Assembly: GCF_016056305.1 (NCBI RefSeq)
Contig: NZ_JAECZC010000055.1
Span: forward strand, 1 to 34,463
Direction of reading: 5' to 3'
Length of the DNA: 34,463 bases
Source: Amazonocrinis nigriterrae CENA67
GTDB taxonomy: Bacteria > Cyanobacteriota > Cyanobacteriia > Cyanobacteriales > Nostocaceae
The position numbers were made by a program, and so were the translations under genes. A model generated the notes under the pieces. It ran no database searches and was not told the origin of the DNA. It saw nothing but the letters and a program-made list of their open reading frames with translations. Positions 1 through 8,409 of this stretch are shown in pieces. The number at the start of each line of letters is the position of its first letter. Position 1 is the stretch's first letter.

Positions 1-66
1 CCATTCCCCATTCCCCAGTCCCCAGTTCCCAGTCCCCAATCCCCAATCCCCAATCCCCAATTCCCA
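1..66. repeat. Short tandemly repeated repeat (CCCCAAT/CCCCAGT heptamers)
   Basis: Nearly the whole stretch is made of 7-base units, CCCCAGT, CCCAGTT and CCCCAAT, running up to the start codon of the next gene. Heptameric STRRs like this are typical of heterocystous cyanobacteria. The repeat leaves no recognisable ribosome binding site in front of the ATG at 69. Confidence 0.85.
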
Positions 67-68
67 AA

Positions 69-1715
69 ATGTTCCTCACACAAACTGTTCCCCGTCAAAG
101 AGAAATTATCGAAGTAGTCCTTCGCAATGGCTGGGACTATATGCGGAGGCTGCTGACTGGTGGTAAAACTGATGAACCCCAGCTACCCACACCTGCGGTT
201 TTAAAAAATATCTTGGTGGATTTGGGGCCAGTTTATGTCAAACTGGGTCAGCTACTCTCCACCCGTCCAGATTTACTTAGCGCTGCCTACATTGAGGAAC
301 TGTCAACGCTACAAGACGAAGTACCGCCTGTTCCTTGGTCAGATATAGAAGTAGTCATCCGCCAACAACTAAAACGCCCCCTAGAAGAAACTTTCAGCAA
401 AATTAATCCTGTGCCAGTGGCAGCAGGGTCAATTGCCCAAACCCATCGCGCGACATTAGTAGATGGTCGGGAAGTTGCCCTAAAGGTGCAACGTCCAGGA
501 ATTGATGTCACCATTGCCCAAGATATTGCTTTAATTCAAGGTATTGCCGATTTAGTCGCACGTACTGAATTTGGGCAAACCTACGAAATCAAATCTATTG
601 CTGAAGAATTTACCAAAGCTTTAGAAGCAGAATTAGACTTTACACGCGAAGCCAGTTTTACAGATGAGTTGCGGCGTAATTTATCACGTAGTCGTTGGTT
701 TGATCCCAAACAAATTGTAGTTGCAGAGATTTATTGGGATTTGACCACAGAAAAATTATTGGTGATGGAGTGGCTGGACGGGGTACCGTTCCTTTCGGCA
801 GATCTGAATAGTAATACAAGTGGTAAAGACCCAGCAGTTGAACGCAAAGCAATCACCACTTTGCTATTTCGAGTATTTTTTCAACAAATATATATTGATG
901 GCTTCTTCCATGCTGACCCCCATCCAGGAAATTTATTTTATCTTAAGGATGGTCGTGTTGCCCTGCTAGACTGTGGTATGGTGGGAAGACTTGATCCCCG
1001 CACCCAGCAGATATTAACAGAAATGCTGTTGGCGATTGTGGATTTAGATGCAGGACGGTGCGCTCAGTTAACTTTGCAACTAGCAGATTCTCGGCAGCCT
1101 GTAATTTTGTCTCGGTTAGAAAATGATTACGATCGCATGTTGCGAAAGTATCACAATGTCAGTCTGACGGAAATCAACTTCAGTCAGATCATTTATGAAA
1201 TATTACAAGTTGCCCGTAATAATAAAATTAGGTTGCCTAGCAACATGGGCTTGTATGCCAAAACCCTGGCTAACTTAGAAGGGGTGGCGCGTACTTTCAA
1301 CCCGGAGGTTAACCTGTTTGATGAAGTCAAGCCATTAATTACAGACTTGTTTCGCAGGCAATTATTAGGCGATAATCCTGTGCGATCGCTCCTCAGAACA
1401 GCCTTAGATATCAAAAGTCTTTCTCTACAATCTCCCCGTCAAATTGAACTGTTATTAGACCGAGTTACCTCAGAAACCTTACAGTGGAATTTATCACTAC
1501 GGGGATTAGATGGTGTGCGGCGAACTATGGATGATGCTGCCAACCGATTATCTTTTAGCATACTAGTGGGTTCCCTGATTATGGGAGCAGCAATTATTAC
1601 AACAAAAGCGCAGACATCCGAACTATCTTTTTTAAGCAGTGTTTTATTTGCAGCCGCCAGTTTGTTGGGATTGTGGTTAATCATCAGTATATTGCGATCG
1701 GGGCGTTTGCGGTAA
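69..1715 (+). CDS. ABC1/UbiB-family atypical protein kinase (AarF-like)
   Basis: A 548-residue member of the ABC1/ADCK/UbiB family, atypical kinase-fold proteins linked to isoprenoid quinone and lipid metabolism; in cyanobacteria and plastids the partners are prenylquinones. The family hallmarks appear in order: KLGQ (residues 58-61, the KxGQ motif), the alanine-rich nucleotide loop AAGS (118-121) replacing the normal glycine loop, the VALKV lysine (139), the ExD-type stretch [10 protein letters not shown] (from 186), the catalytic-loop equivalent HADPHPGN (281-288) and DCG (301-303) in place of DFG. Two hydrophobic segments at about 497-517 and 521-541 should anchor it in a membrane. Length is normal. 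The ATG is the first possible start but sits directly against a heptamer repeat, so the start is not independently supported. The substrate cannot be told from sequence. Confidence 0.92.
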   Translation: MFLTQTVPRQREIIEVVLRNGWDYMRRLLTGGKTDEPQLPTPAVLKNILVDLGPVYVKLGQLLSTRPDLLSAAYIEELSTLQDEVPPVPWSDIEVVIRQQLKRPLEETFSKINPVPVAAGSIAQTHRATLVDGREVALKVQRPGIDVTIAQDIALIQGIADLVARTEFGQTYEIKSIAEEFTKALEAELDFTREASFTDELRRNLSRSRWFDPKQIVVAEIYWDLTTEKLLVMEWLDGVPFLSADLNSNTSGKDPAVERKAITTLLFRVFFQQIYIDGFFHADPHPGNLFYLKDGRVALLDCGMVGRLDPRTQQILTEMLLAIVDLDAGRCAQLTLQLADSRQPVILSRLENDYDRMLRKYHNVSLTEINFSQIIYEILQVARNNKIRLPSNMGLYAKTLANLEGVARTFNPEVNLFDEVKPLITDLFRRQLLGDNPVRSLLRTALDIKSLSLQSPRQIELLLDRVTSETLQWNLSLRGLDGVRRTMDDAANRLSFSILVGSLIMGAAIITTKAQTSELSFLSSVLFAAASLLGLWLIISILRSGRLR

Positions 1716-1761
1716 AATTTATACTTCAGGGCATAGGGAATTGGGAATGGGGCATGGGGGA

Positions 1762-1802
1762 GCCAGTGCGATCCTGTCGCCTTGCGTCGGAAAGCAACTG
1801 GC
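1762..1802. repeat. Interspersed palindromic repeat unit, copy A
   Basis: The ends GCCAGTGCG and GCAACTGGC form an imperfect inverted repeat. The same architecture recurs at 4636-4676 and 21424-21568 with GGCAGTGCG and GCAACTGCC ends, compensated so that the terminal pairing is kept. It lies in the 200-bp gap before the ABC transporter, followed at about 1840-1910 by CTCCC/CATCC-rich low-complexity repeats. Confidence 0.6.
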
Positions 1803-1919
1803 GTCATTGGGCATTGGGCATGGTAAAAAGCAGTTATTTCCTACTTCTCCCTCATCCCCCCATCTCCCTCATCCCCCCTGCTCCCCATCTCCTATGCTCC
1901 CCTGCCTCATAACACATCT

Positions 1920-2900
1920 ATGTCAATCATCATTGCTGAAAATTTAAGTAAATTTTATCCGGTTGCTGTCAAAGAGCCAGGCATTAGAGGGACAATTACT
2001 CACTTTTTCCGGCGCACCTACCGTTCAATCAAAGCAGTTGAAAATGTTTCTTTTGAAATTGCCCCAGGCGAGGTAGTAGGATTTTTGGGGCCTAATGGCG
2101 CTGGTAAAACCACCACTCTTAAAATGCTCACAGGGCTAATTCATCCTTCTAGCGGTATAGTTAGAGTCGCTGGACATGTGCCGTTTCTGCGCCAAGAGGC
2201 ATTTTTACAAAAAATTACTTTGGTGATGGGGCAAAAACAGCAACTCATTTGGGACTTACCAGCGCTAGATTCTTTAAAAATCAATGCTGCTGTGTATAAC
2301 ATCTCAGATAAAGAGTTTCAGCGGCGAGTAGGGGAATTAACCGAGATGCTGTCCCTTGAGGGTAAGCTTACCCAACCTGTACGCAAATTGTCTTTGGGTG
2401 AGCGAATGAAGGCGGAACTTTTAGCAGCACTTTTGCACCGTCCTCATGTATTGTTTTTGGATGAACCAACGCTAGGACTAGATGTGAATGCTCAAGTGGC
2501 GGTGCGTGATTTTTTGCGTGAGTATAATCAGCGCTATCAAGCAACAGTATTGTTAACTAGCCATTACATGGCTGATATTACAGCTTTGTGTCAACGAGTC
2601 CTCTTAATTCACCAAGGAAAGCTGATGTATGACGGTAGCTTAGATGGACTGCTGGAACGTTTTGCTCCTTATCGTGAAGTTCATGTAGAGTTAGCCCAAC
2701 CTCTACCGTTAGAAAAACTGATGGCTTATGGTGATGTGCAACTCTTAGAAGGTCGAGCAGTGTGTTTTATGGTACAGCAAGAAGCGCTTACTCGCACAGT
2801 GTCTAAGATTTTATCAGATTTGCAAGTAATCGATTTAACAGTGAGCGAGCCACCCGTGGAAGAAGTGATTGGACGAGTTTTTCAAGCAGGGGTGGTTTAA
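1920..2900 (+). CDS. ABC-2 type exporter, ATP-binding protein
   Basis: A 326-residue ATPase subunit of an ABC exporter. Walker A GPNGAGKT is at 57-64, the Q-loop region lies near 105-109, the signature LSLGE at 157-161, Walker B VLFLDEP at 177-183 and the H-loop histidine at about 215 (TSHYM). The extended N-terminus and the roughly 100-residue C-terminal tail resemble the DrrA/NatA-like group that works with ABC-2 permeases. The permease gene follows about 75 bp downstream on the same strand, so the two are very likely co-transcribed and form one complex in the cytoplasmic membrane. The substrate is unknown. The ATG start is preceded by repeat-rich DNA with no clear Shine-Dalgarno sequence. 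Confidence 0.93.
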   Translation: MSIIIAENLSKFYPVAVKEPGIRGTITHFFRRTYRSIKAVENVSFEIAPGEVVGFLGPNGAGKTTTLKMLTGLIHPSSGIVRVAGHVPFLRQEAFLQKITLVMGQKQQLIWDLPALDSLKINAAVYNISDKEFQRRVGELTEMLSLEGKLTQPVRKLSLGERMKAELLAALLHRPHVLFLDEPTLGLDVNAQVAVRDFLREYNQRYQATVLLTSHYMADITALCQRVLLIHQGKLMYDGSLDGLLERFAPYREVHVELAQPLPLEKLMAYGDVQLLEGRAVCFMVQQEALTRTVSKILSDLQVIDLTVSEPPVEEVIGRVFQAGVV

Positions 2901-2910
2901 GGAGTGTGGA

Positions 2911-2949
2911 GTCAGTTGTCAGTTGTCAGTTGTTAGTTGTCAGTTGTTA
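2911..2949. repeat. Heptamer STRR (TCAGTTG)n between ABC subunit genes
   Basis: Consecutive TCAGTTG units with one TTAGTTG variant fill most of the gap between the ATPase and permease genes. The apparent TTG extension of the permease frame starts inside this repeat, which argues for the later ATG at 2976. Confidence 0.85.
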
Positions 2950-2975
2950 TTTCTCCCTCATCCCCCTCATCCTCA

Positions 2976-3764
2976 ATGAAACTAATTATTAGGAAAGCCC
3001 TAACTTTTTTTTCCGTATACTACGCCTATATGGTTGAGTATCGGGCAGAACTGATTTTATGGGTTTTGTCTGGGTCTTTGCCAATTATCCTTATGGGTAT
3101 CTGGATACAGGCAGCACAAGGTGGACGGTTCAGTTTGTCACCTGTTGATTTTACCCGTTACTTTCTCACTGTTTTTATTGTCAGGCAAATCACAGTTGTC
3201 TGGGTAATTTGGGATTTTGAAAGGGAGGTAGTAGAAGGTAAGTTATCACCCAAGTTGCTACAACCTATCGATCCAGTATGGCATCACGTTGCAGGTCATC
3301 TTTCTGAAAGAGTTGCTCGCATTCCGTTTGCATTCTTGTTAATAGCGTTGTTTTTTATACTCTATCCCCAGGCTTTTTGGATACCGAGTTTGATTCAATT
3401 CTTGTTATTTACGTTGGCGGTAGCGCTAGCTTTTATTTTAAGGTTTGTGATTCAGTATACTCTTGCCTTGTTTGCTTTTTGGACTGAACGGGCTAGCGCT
3501 TTAGAAAATTTTTGGTTGTTGTTTTTTTTGTTTTTCTCTGGAATGATTGCCCCTTTAGATGTGTTTCCTGAAAATGTAAGGGCGATAGTTTTATTTACAC
3601 CTTTTCCTTATTTAATTGATTTTCCTACGAGTCTTTTAGTGGGGCTACCTGTGGATGTAACGCGGGGATTTTTATCAATGGTGGGTTGGATTTTAATATT
3701 TTTGGGTGCAAATCGCTTGCTGTGGCGTGCAGGTTTAAAGCGGTATTCTGGGATGGGTGCTTAG
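2976..3764 (+). CDS. ABC-2 type transporter permease (DUF990/COG4587-like)
   Basis: Membrane subunit paired with the ATPase just upstream; 262 residues from the ATG at 2976. It has about six hydrophobic segments and the look of the ABC-2 family group formerly called DUF990: an early MVEYRAELILW segment after the first helix, the cytosolic stretch WDFEREVVEGKLSPKLLQPIDP, and a late FFLFFSGMIAPLDVFPE segment. The open frame extends upstream to a TTG at 2937, but those 13 codons are translated STRR sequence, so I prefer the ATG. Related cyanobacterial systems often carry a second permease; none follows here, so this one may act as a homodimer or the partner may lie elsewhere. Substrate unknown. 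Confidence 0.85.
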   Translation: MKLIIRKALTFFSVYYAYMVEYRAELILWVLSGSLPIILMGIWIQAAQGGRFSLSPVDFTRYFLTVFIVRQITVVWVIWDFEREVVEGKLSPKLLQPIDPVWHHVAGHLSERVARIPFAFLLIALFFILYPQAFWIPSLIQFLLFTLAVALAFILRFVIQYTLALFAFWTERASALENFWLLFFLFFSGMIAPLDVFPENVRAIVLFTPFPYLIDFPTSLLVGLPVDVTRGFLSMVGWILIFLGANRLLWRAGLKRYSGMGA

Positions 3765-3936
3765 AGGTTGTTTTAATAGTCCCGAAGGGTATATTTTGCA
3801 CTTTTGACTTCAAGTAACTGCAAGGTAAAATTAAGGTTTCAGCCATATACACAGATGCTTTGCTGTGCTTACTAAAGCAAAAGGCCTTATTAAAATATCC
3901 TCTAATGTTACTCACACAGATTTAGTTGTGTATAAA

Positions 3937-4431
3937 TTAAGGTTTTCCATCAATTAGAAGGTGTTTGACTATAAATTCATTTGGAGCCAAGGTTAAGGGA
4001 TTACTCCATTGACCTATTGGCGGTTTATAATTAGGCGAAGGTGTGGAAATTAAATCCAGGTATTCTGCGGTTAATTTGATTGGTACACCAACAGGTACAT
4101 TTTTAAGTATTGCTAGACATACAAGTCCAAGTTTTTTTCCTTCTTGTGCAGGCTGTTGAATAACAACTGTATTATTTGACGTAGTGACTTTAACAATAAC
4201 TTTAGAACATGAATCTGGAAGATGTCCTCCCATTTGTTGACCAAAAAAGATACGAACTCCAATCTTACCAGATGTTAAATTGACTTGGGGAATTTGGGGA
4301 TTTTTCAGGGCATCAGGATTGATTTGTGGGATTTGCAGCGATTGTGCTGAGGCAATTTCTACACTGCCCACCATTGAGCTAGCAACTGCCATTGCTAAGA
4401 CGCTAACACGGTATAAGTTAAATTTCATCAT
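3937..4431 (-). CDS. Small secreted protein of unknown function
   Basis: A 164-residue protein that I do not recognise. Residues 1-29 form a clear Sec signal peptide: basic start, hydrophobic core, and a likely cleavage after ASA before QS. The mature part is proline/asparagine-rich at first (repeated PQIPQ-like segments), then beta-rich with two cysteines (in DSCSKV and GLVCLA) that could form a disulfide in the periplasm. The ATG used is the first of two adjacent methionines. Neighbours give no functional hint: a convergent ABC permease on one side and a repeat-rich gap on the other. A real gene is likely because of the signal peptide and codon structure. Confidence 0.75.
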   Translation of the reverse strand: MMKFNLYRVSVLAMAVASSMVGSVEIASAQSLQIPQINPDALKNPQIPQVNLTSGKIGVRIFFGQQMGGHLPDSCSKVIVKVTTSNNTVVIQQPAQEGKKLGLVCLAILKNVPVGVPIKLTAEYLDLISTPSPNYKPPIGQWSNPLTLAPNEFIVKHLLIDGKP

Positions 4432-4635
4432 TTCTCTATATAGTTAGTAAGCATTATGATATTCACTACCATGTTATTAGGGGAGATTTCGCGGTACGAG
4501 AAAATTTGTAATAGTGCTTTTCTTGGCTTAAGTCTTGTGCAACCACACCTAAGTTGAGATTGGCTAGAACACCAATTCCTACCGAGTTGTATTCAAAGAT
4601 AGTGGGGAGGATGAGGAGGATGAGAAAGATGAGGA

Positions 4636-4676
4636 GGCAGTGCGGTCTTGGGGTCTCCCCAAGTGGAGCAACTGCC
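4636..4676. repeat. Interspersed palindromic repeat unit, copy B
   Basis: GGCAGTGCG and GCAACTGCC ends flank a perfect internal hairpin, CTTGGGG-TCT-CCCCAAG (4647-4663). Same family as copy A (1762) and copy C (21424). Confidence 0.7.
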
Positions 4677-4801
4677 GTGGGGATGTTACTTCGCCATTTA
4701 TAAATACAATTTATAAATGGCAACTTAGTATCACGAATCAGGGTCAAAAGCCTCGAACTGTGGGAGCTACAACAGGACACCGGGAGGAGGGGGCACTACG
4801 T

Positions 4802-4909
4802 AATACCAATTCTCCGTAAACATGCACTTAATATAAAAAAACGAACCGCCAAGTACGCCAAGGAAGAGAGAAATAAATATTTAGTGCAAGCTTATAGAGA
4901 TTTGGTATA
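4802..4909. mobile_element. MITE-like inverted-repeat element (about 108 bp)
   Basis: The 12-bp ends AATACCAATTCT and AGATTTGGTATA pair at 10 of 12 positions. A second, inner inverted repeat (GCACTTAATAT at 4824 and ATATTTAGTGC at 4877) pairs at 10 of 11. No coding capacity. The nested inverted repeats and small size fit a non-autonomous element; no target duplication was identified. Confidence 0.6.
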
Positions 4910-4970
4910 AGTGCGATCGCTCCTACCCATTTGCCTTTAAATAGAAACAGAAAGTCAAAATACGATTATC

Positions 4971-5846
4971 ATGAAATTCGGACAAAATGCTACTTTAGCT
5001 AAGCATCGTTATGGCTTACTTAAAGCATTAACTGTCGGCTTTTTGTTACTGGCATCGATAATGCCTACTGCTCTAGCAAACGAGAGCGAAAAATCTACAG
5101 CTTTCGACAGCACAACTACGCTGCAAACCATACTCGCCAGTAGTCATCGCTCACCACAAAATCGTTGGCGAGACAAATACCGCCACCCAGCCGAGACTCT
5201 TGAATTCTTTGGTTTGCGTCCGAACATGACTGTGGTTGAATTATGGCCTGGGGGTGGTTGGTACACGGAGATTATCGCCCCGTTTCTGAAGCAAAGCGGA
5301 CAACTTATAGTTACTAACTTTGCTCCTAGCCAAAGTAAACCAGCCTTGGCTTTCCAACAGAAACTGGCGGCTGACCCAGAGGTTTTTGGTAAAGTCAAAG
5401 TGGTTGAAATTAATCCTCCAAATCAACTTACCCTCGCCCCAGACAATTCTGTGGATATGGTTGTTACGTTCCGCAATATTCACAACTGGGTTAGTGCTGG
5501 TTATGCAGACCAAGTTTACGCAGCTGCATACAAGGCACTCAAGCCAGGGGGTATCCTAGGAGTTGAAGAACACCGTGGCAAGGTGGGCATTTCTTTACAA
5601 GATAGTATAAAAACTGGCTATATGTCAGAAAATGCCGTAATTGCTGCTGTGGAGAAAGCCGGCTTCAAGTTGGTAGGTAAATCAGAGATTAACGCCAACC
5701 CAAAGGATACCAAGGACTATCCAGGCGGTGTCTGGACGTTACCTCCAACCTTAAGTCAAGGCCAAAAGGATAGGCAACGCTACCTCGCCATTGGAGAGAG
5801 CGATCGCATGACCCTAAAATTTATCAAGAGAACAAAAAATCCCTAA
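4971..5846 (+). CDS. Exported class I SAM methyltransferase-like protein (COG4798-type)
   Basis: A 291-residue protein with an N-terminal hydrophobic segment (about 17-36, ending in ALA) that looks like a cleavable signal peptide, followed by a Rossmann methyltransferase domain. The SAM-binding motif I is VVELWPGGGWYTE (88-100), after the typical lead-in DKYRHPAETLEFFGLRP. Further motifs are VDMVVTFRNIHNW and the late ALKPGGILGVEEHR. This matches the predicted-methyltransferase group COG4798, members of which are often exported. SAM is not known to be available in the periplasm, so the true role is unclear. The gene converges on, and overlaps by 23 bp, the alpha/beta-hydrolase on the other strand. 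An upstream HIP1 site lies at about 4913. Confidence 0.85.
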   Translation: MKFGQNATLAKHRYGLLKALTVGFLLLASIMPTALANESEKSTAFDSTTTLQTILASSHRSPQNRWRDKYRHPAETLEFFGLRPNMTVVELWPGGGWYTEIIAPFLKQSGQLIVTNFAPSQSKPALAFQQKLAADPEVFGKVKVVEINPPNQLTLAPDNSVDMVVTFRNIHNWVSAGYADQVYAAAYKALKPGGILGVEEHRGKVGISLQDSIKTGYMSENAVIAAVEKAGFKLVGKSEINANPKDTKDYPGGVWTLPPTLSQGQKDRQRYLAIGESDRMTLKFIKRTKNP

Positions 5847-6729
5847 TTGCTGCTAAAACCTCTGCTGGGTATTCTTCGTGTAGTCCCAATGAACCAGGAA
5901 TGACGACGCTTGTCACTTTTGGTAAAGCTGCTATGGCGTTCATTTCTTCTCGTGATTTTGGTGGGCTAGATTCGCCAATCACTATCATCAACGGTACAGA
6001 TAACGATCGCACAAGTGCCAAAAAATCAGATTGCTCACGTACAGCATCGAGATTACCTGTAACAAAAGCAGCAGAAGCAAATCGCGCTCCTGGTTGTTGA
6101 GTTGTCTGCCATTTCTTTTCGATAAAACTGGGTGTAATCTTAGCGACATCTGCAAAGACGTGGCGACGGTACATGAAACTCAAGAAAGATGGTACTGTGT
6201 TGAGTTTATACAAGGCTTGGCCAATTATGGGCGATCGCACCAATCCTCTAACGATACCAGCTATCTCTGGAGTTGCCCCCATTGTCGGCAAAGGCCCTCG
6301 CCATGTGGGAGCTAACAATACAATTCGCGAAAAGATAGCAGGCTGTTTCACTGCGACTTGCAACACGTAACTAGCAGCATGTCCAGCCGCAACTACAGTA
6401 ATTGCAGTATTAAAAACAGCTTGGATAAAATCTGACAAAAATTGCTGATATATTTCTGGTCGGTAATCTAAACTAGGGCGAGAAGATTCTCCAAAACCAG
6501 GCCAGTCTACTGCTACAACTTGAAAGTGAGGAGCTAGTAACCTGGCCAGTTCGCCCATTTCTGAGCGTGTAGAAACGCTGCTGAAAGCTGGAAGTAGCAA
6601 TAATGGTGAACCTTTGCCAAGGGTTTCATAAACAACCCGCAATTGTTGGTTTTCCCAATTCCAAAGATATTCTTGAACTACTCCACCAAATCCAACAGTA
6701 GCAGAGGTAGATAATAAATTGGTTGACAT
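5824..6729 (-). CDS. Alpha/beta-hydrolase fold protein, nucleophile serine missing
   Basis: A 301-residue alpha/beta-hydrolase fold protein. The oxyanion-region strand LLLLPAFSSVSTRSEMG (43-59), the segment VVAVDWPGFGESSRP (71-85) and the late histidine region GLHEEYP (H284) are in the expected order. At the nucleophile elbow the usual G-x-S-x-G reads G-H-A-A-S (116-120), so the catalytic serine position is alanine (118), and the usual acid after the late strand (MIVIGESSPP) is also not an obvious aspartate. Known families with such changes are non-hydrolytic or use other chemistry. The gene lies 64 bp downstream of sufE on the same strand and may be co-transcribed with it. It overlaps the convergent methyltransferase gene by 23 bp. 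Substrate unknown. Confidence 0.88.
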   Translation of the reverse strand: MSTNLLSTSATVGFGGVVQEYLWNWENQQLRVVYETLGKGSPLLLLPAFSSVSTRSEMGELARLLAPHFQVVAVDWPGFGESSRPSLDYRPEIYQQFLSDFIQAVFNTAITVVAAGHAASYVLQVAVKQPAIFSRIVLLAPTWRGPLPTMGATPEIAGIVRGLVRSPIIGQALYKLNTVPSFLSFMYRRHVFADVAKITPSFIEKKWQTTQQPGARFASAAFVTGNLDAVREQSDFLALVRSLSVPLMIVIGESSPPKSREEMNAIAALPKVTSVVIPGSLGLHEEYPAEVLAAIRDFLFS

Positions 6730-6793
6730 CAGACTAAATTTTTAAAGTTAGCTAATCATGGAAAAATCACACTGCCTACTCCCTATTTTAAAG

Positions 6794-7237
6794 CTAGGAG
6801 TTAGGTAAATCTAACTTACATTCCAACGCTTTTTTTTGCATGGTTTTAAAAATGTTATAAAAGCCATTAGCGCGGGAAGGTGTCAAGCTGACATTTAAGC
6901 CAGTTTCTTGAATGAAATCTGGTGTAAGTTCTAAAATTTCTGTGGGAGTTAGTCCATTTAATCCTTCAATCAAAAGACCAACCATCCCTTTGCTGATGAA
7001 AGCGTCGGAATCAGCTATAAATTCGACTTTACCATCATTGAGAGAGGCAGTAATATAAACCTGAGAAACGCAACCAGGTACTTTATTTTCTGGTACTTTG
7101 TCAGTTTCTGGAAAACTTTTGAGTTTGTTTCCATACGCAATTAACTGTTCCGTACGTCTTCTTTGGTCGGAAACCCGTTGAAAGCGCTGGACAATTTTAG
7201 CAAGAGCAGGTGGTAATGAATCGAGAGTGGAAGACAT
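6794..7237 (-). CDS. sufE: Cysteine desulfuration protein SufE
   Basis: 147 residues, full length for SufE, the sulfur acceptor that takes persulfide from the cysteine desulfurase SufS and passes it to the SUF scaffold for Fe-S cluster assembly in the cytoplasm. The active-site cysteine is C56 in the conserved NKVPGCVSQVY context. The segment DSDAFISKGMVGLLIEGLNG, followed by TPTEIL, is characteristic. The ATG start is unambiguous. No other suf gene is adjacent; the alpha/beta-hydrolase follows on the same strand after 64 bp. Confidence 0.95.
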   Translation of the reverse strand: MSSTLDSLPPALAKIVQRFQRVSDQRRRTEQLIAYGNKLKSFPETDKVPENKVPGCVSQVYITASLNDGKVEFIADSDAFISKGMVGLLIEGLNGLTPTEILELTPDFIQETGLNVSLTPSRANGFYNIFKTMQKKALECKLDLPNS

Positions 7238-7310
7238 AAAAGAAGCTGCAAATAATCGGCATCACCTTGAGTTTAAATTATATGCACGAGCGATCGCACT
7301 TTCACCGTGC

Positions 7311-7402
7311 CAATTTTAGATTTGGGATTATAGATTATTTATCGGTTCATGCTCCACGGGCAACTAGTGTGGAACAAATCTCAAATCGCAAATCCAAAAT
7401 TG
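7311..7402. repeat. Inverted-repeat element between sufE and psaK
   Basis: The arms CAATTTTAGATTTGGGATT (7311-7329) and its near reverse complement at 7384-7402 match at 17 of 19 positions and enclose a smaller TCCAC/GTGGA stem. No coding capacity. It resembles small dispersed elements of Nostocales. The rest of the 463-bp gap (7238-7700) shows a HIP1 site at about 7290, another at about 7516, and the psaK leader. Confidence 0.6.
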
Positions 7403-7687
7403 ATTGACAGCAATTATAGGACTGCTACCGTTGTATCTGTGAATACTAAATAGGTAGCATTTTAGTCTGTCAAGCAAATCTTGTTGGTTTGCTACTTCTA
7501 TTTTAGTAATTTTAGCGATCGCTGCTGGTAGTGTAAACCAGAAAAACTCAACCGTTAATTAAAAAGCAGCTAGAAATAGTTTTATTAAGTATTGATAACA
7601 ACTGTTAAATATTAATGCAAAATCAAGATTTTTCTTGAATTGACTTCGCTAATTCCCAGATTATGTTTTCAATCATTAATAAATTTC

Positions 7688-7692
7688 AGGAG
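7688..7692 (+). promoter_or_regulatory. psaK ribosome binding site
   Basis: AGGAG, eight bases before a GTG codon at 7701. This decides for the GTG start and excludes a longer overlapping frame that begins at 7640. Confidence 0.8.
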
Positions 7693-7700
7693 CAAATCAG

Positions 7701-7961
7701 GTGTTTACTTCAACCTTACTCGCTGCTGCTACCACACCCCTGGAATGGAGTCCCACAGTTGGGCTGATTATAATTATCGCCAACATTATTGCCATTGCCT
7801 TTGGCAAATCTACCATCAAGTACCCCAACGCAGGGCCAGCCCTACCATCACCCAATTTGTTTGGTGGTTTTGGTCTGCCTGCGTTATTGGCAACTACCGC
7901 TTTCGGTCACATCTTGGGCGTAGGTATTGTCTTAGGACTGCATAACCTAGGCAGAATTTAG
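7701..7961 (+). CDS. psaK: Photosystem I subunit X, PsaK
   Basis: An 86-residue thylakoid membrane protein of photosystem I. PsaK sits at the edge of the complex next to PsaA, binds antenna chlorophylls and takes part in state transitions. The sequence has the two expected transmembrane helices (about 19-34 and 58-80) joined by a positively charged loop with the family segment KYPNAGP, and the late GHILGVGIVLGL. The short N-terminus to LAAATTPLEW fits the processed presequence of cyanobacterial PsaK. The start is GTG with a good AGGAG site. The gene stands alone and is followed within 10 bp by a long perfect hairpin. Confidence 0.95.
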   Translation: MFTSTLLAAATTPLEWSPTVGLIIIIANIIAIAFGKSTIKYPNAGPALPSPNLFGGFGLPALLATTAFGHILGVGIVLGLHNLGRI

Positions 7962-7970
7962 TACCGCTTT

Positions 7971-8008
7971 GCACAAATCATCAAGTCTAAAGACTTGATG
8001 ATTTGTGC
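7971..8008. terminator. Perfect 18-bp-arm palindrome after psaK
   Basis: GCACAAATCATCAAGTCT, AA, then its exact reverse complement. It starts nine bases after the psaK stop. A strong RNA hairpin is certain, but no clear T-run follows, so it may end transcription inefficiently or stabilise the psaK mRNA 3' end. Confidence 0.65.
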
Positions 8009-8248
8009 ATCTAAGGCTATTTTATAGACGTGAGCCGCTTCCCTCAAGGTATTGCGTCCATATTTCTGCCGTGTGCTGTACTCAAGAACTGAGAAATAAA
8101 AAATATCCCATTGTAATTGTTTACTGCTGACTTTTAACAGCCAACAGTCAACAGTCAACAATTTAAAGTAGGATAATTTATTTCTTGAAGTTCCCTAAGT
8201 GATTACTCAAGTTAGCCTTTAGTTGATTCTTTTTTGTATAATTCCATA

Positions 8249-8278
8249 AGCTAGAGAGTCAATTCTCTGGCTTTTTTA
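8249..8278 (+). terminator. Rho-independent-type terminator
   Basis: AGCTAGAG and CTCTGGCT pair as an 8-bp stem with one G-U pair, an 8-base loop and a following TTTTTTAT run. It points along the plus strand about 290 bp behind psaK with no called gene in between. It could end read-through from psaK or an unannotated small RNA. Nothing else was recognised in the 7962-8409 gap except STRR-like CAACAGT units near 8140-8160. Confidence 0.65.
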
Positions 8279-8409
8279 TATTAATTAGATAGTTACAAAA
8301 AGTTTTATAAACTACTTCAGTACTATTAACTGGAATTTTTTTAGGCACTTGGCGCACTCCGCACGCCATTGTTTATACCAGTTGTGTAAGTCCTGTATAT
8401 CAAAATTTT

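Larger units (their letters stand above)
4432..4970. other. Gene-free gap with repeats
   Basis: No convincing gene. It holds GATGAGGA-type low-complexity repeats (about 4610-4635), the palindromic repeat copy B (4636-4676) and an inverted-repeat element (4802-4909). A 104-codon open frame across 4466-4780 on the minus strand is mostly translated repeat and is not called. Confidence 0.7.

Noticed and set aside
4466-4780. 104-codon minus-strand open frame
   Set aside because: Largely translated GATGAGGA and palindromic repeat sequence.
7404-7409. TTGACA as a psaK -35 box
   Set aside because: No acceptable -10 sequence at 16-18 bp; TATAGG is only 6 bp away.
7958-8161. 67-codon minus-strand open frame behind psaK
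   Set aside because: It spans the palindrome at 7971 and CAACAGT repeats; no family resemblance I can defend.
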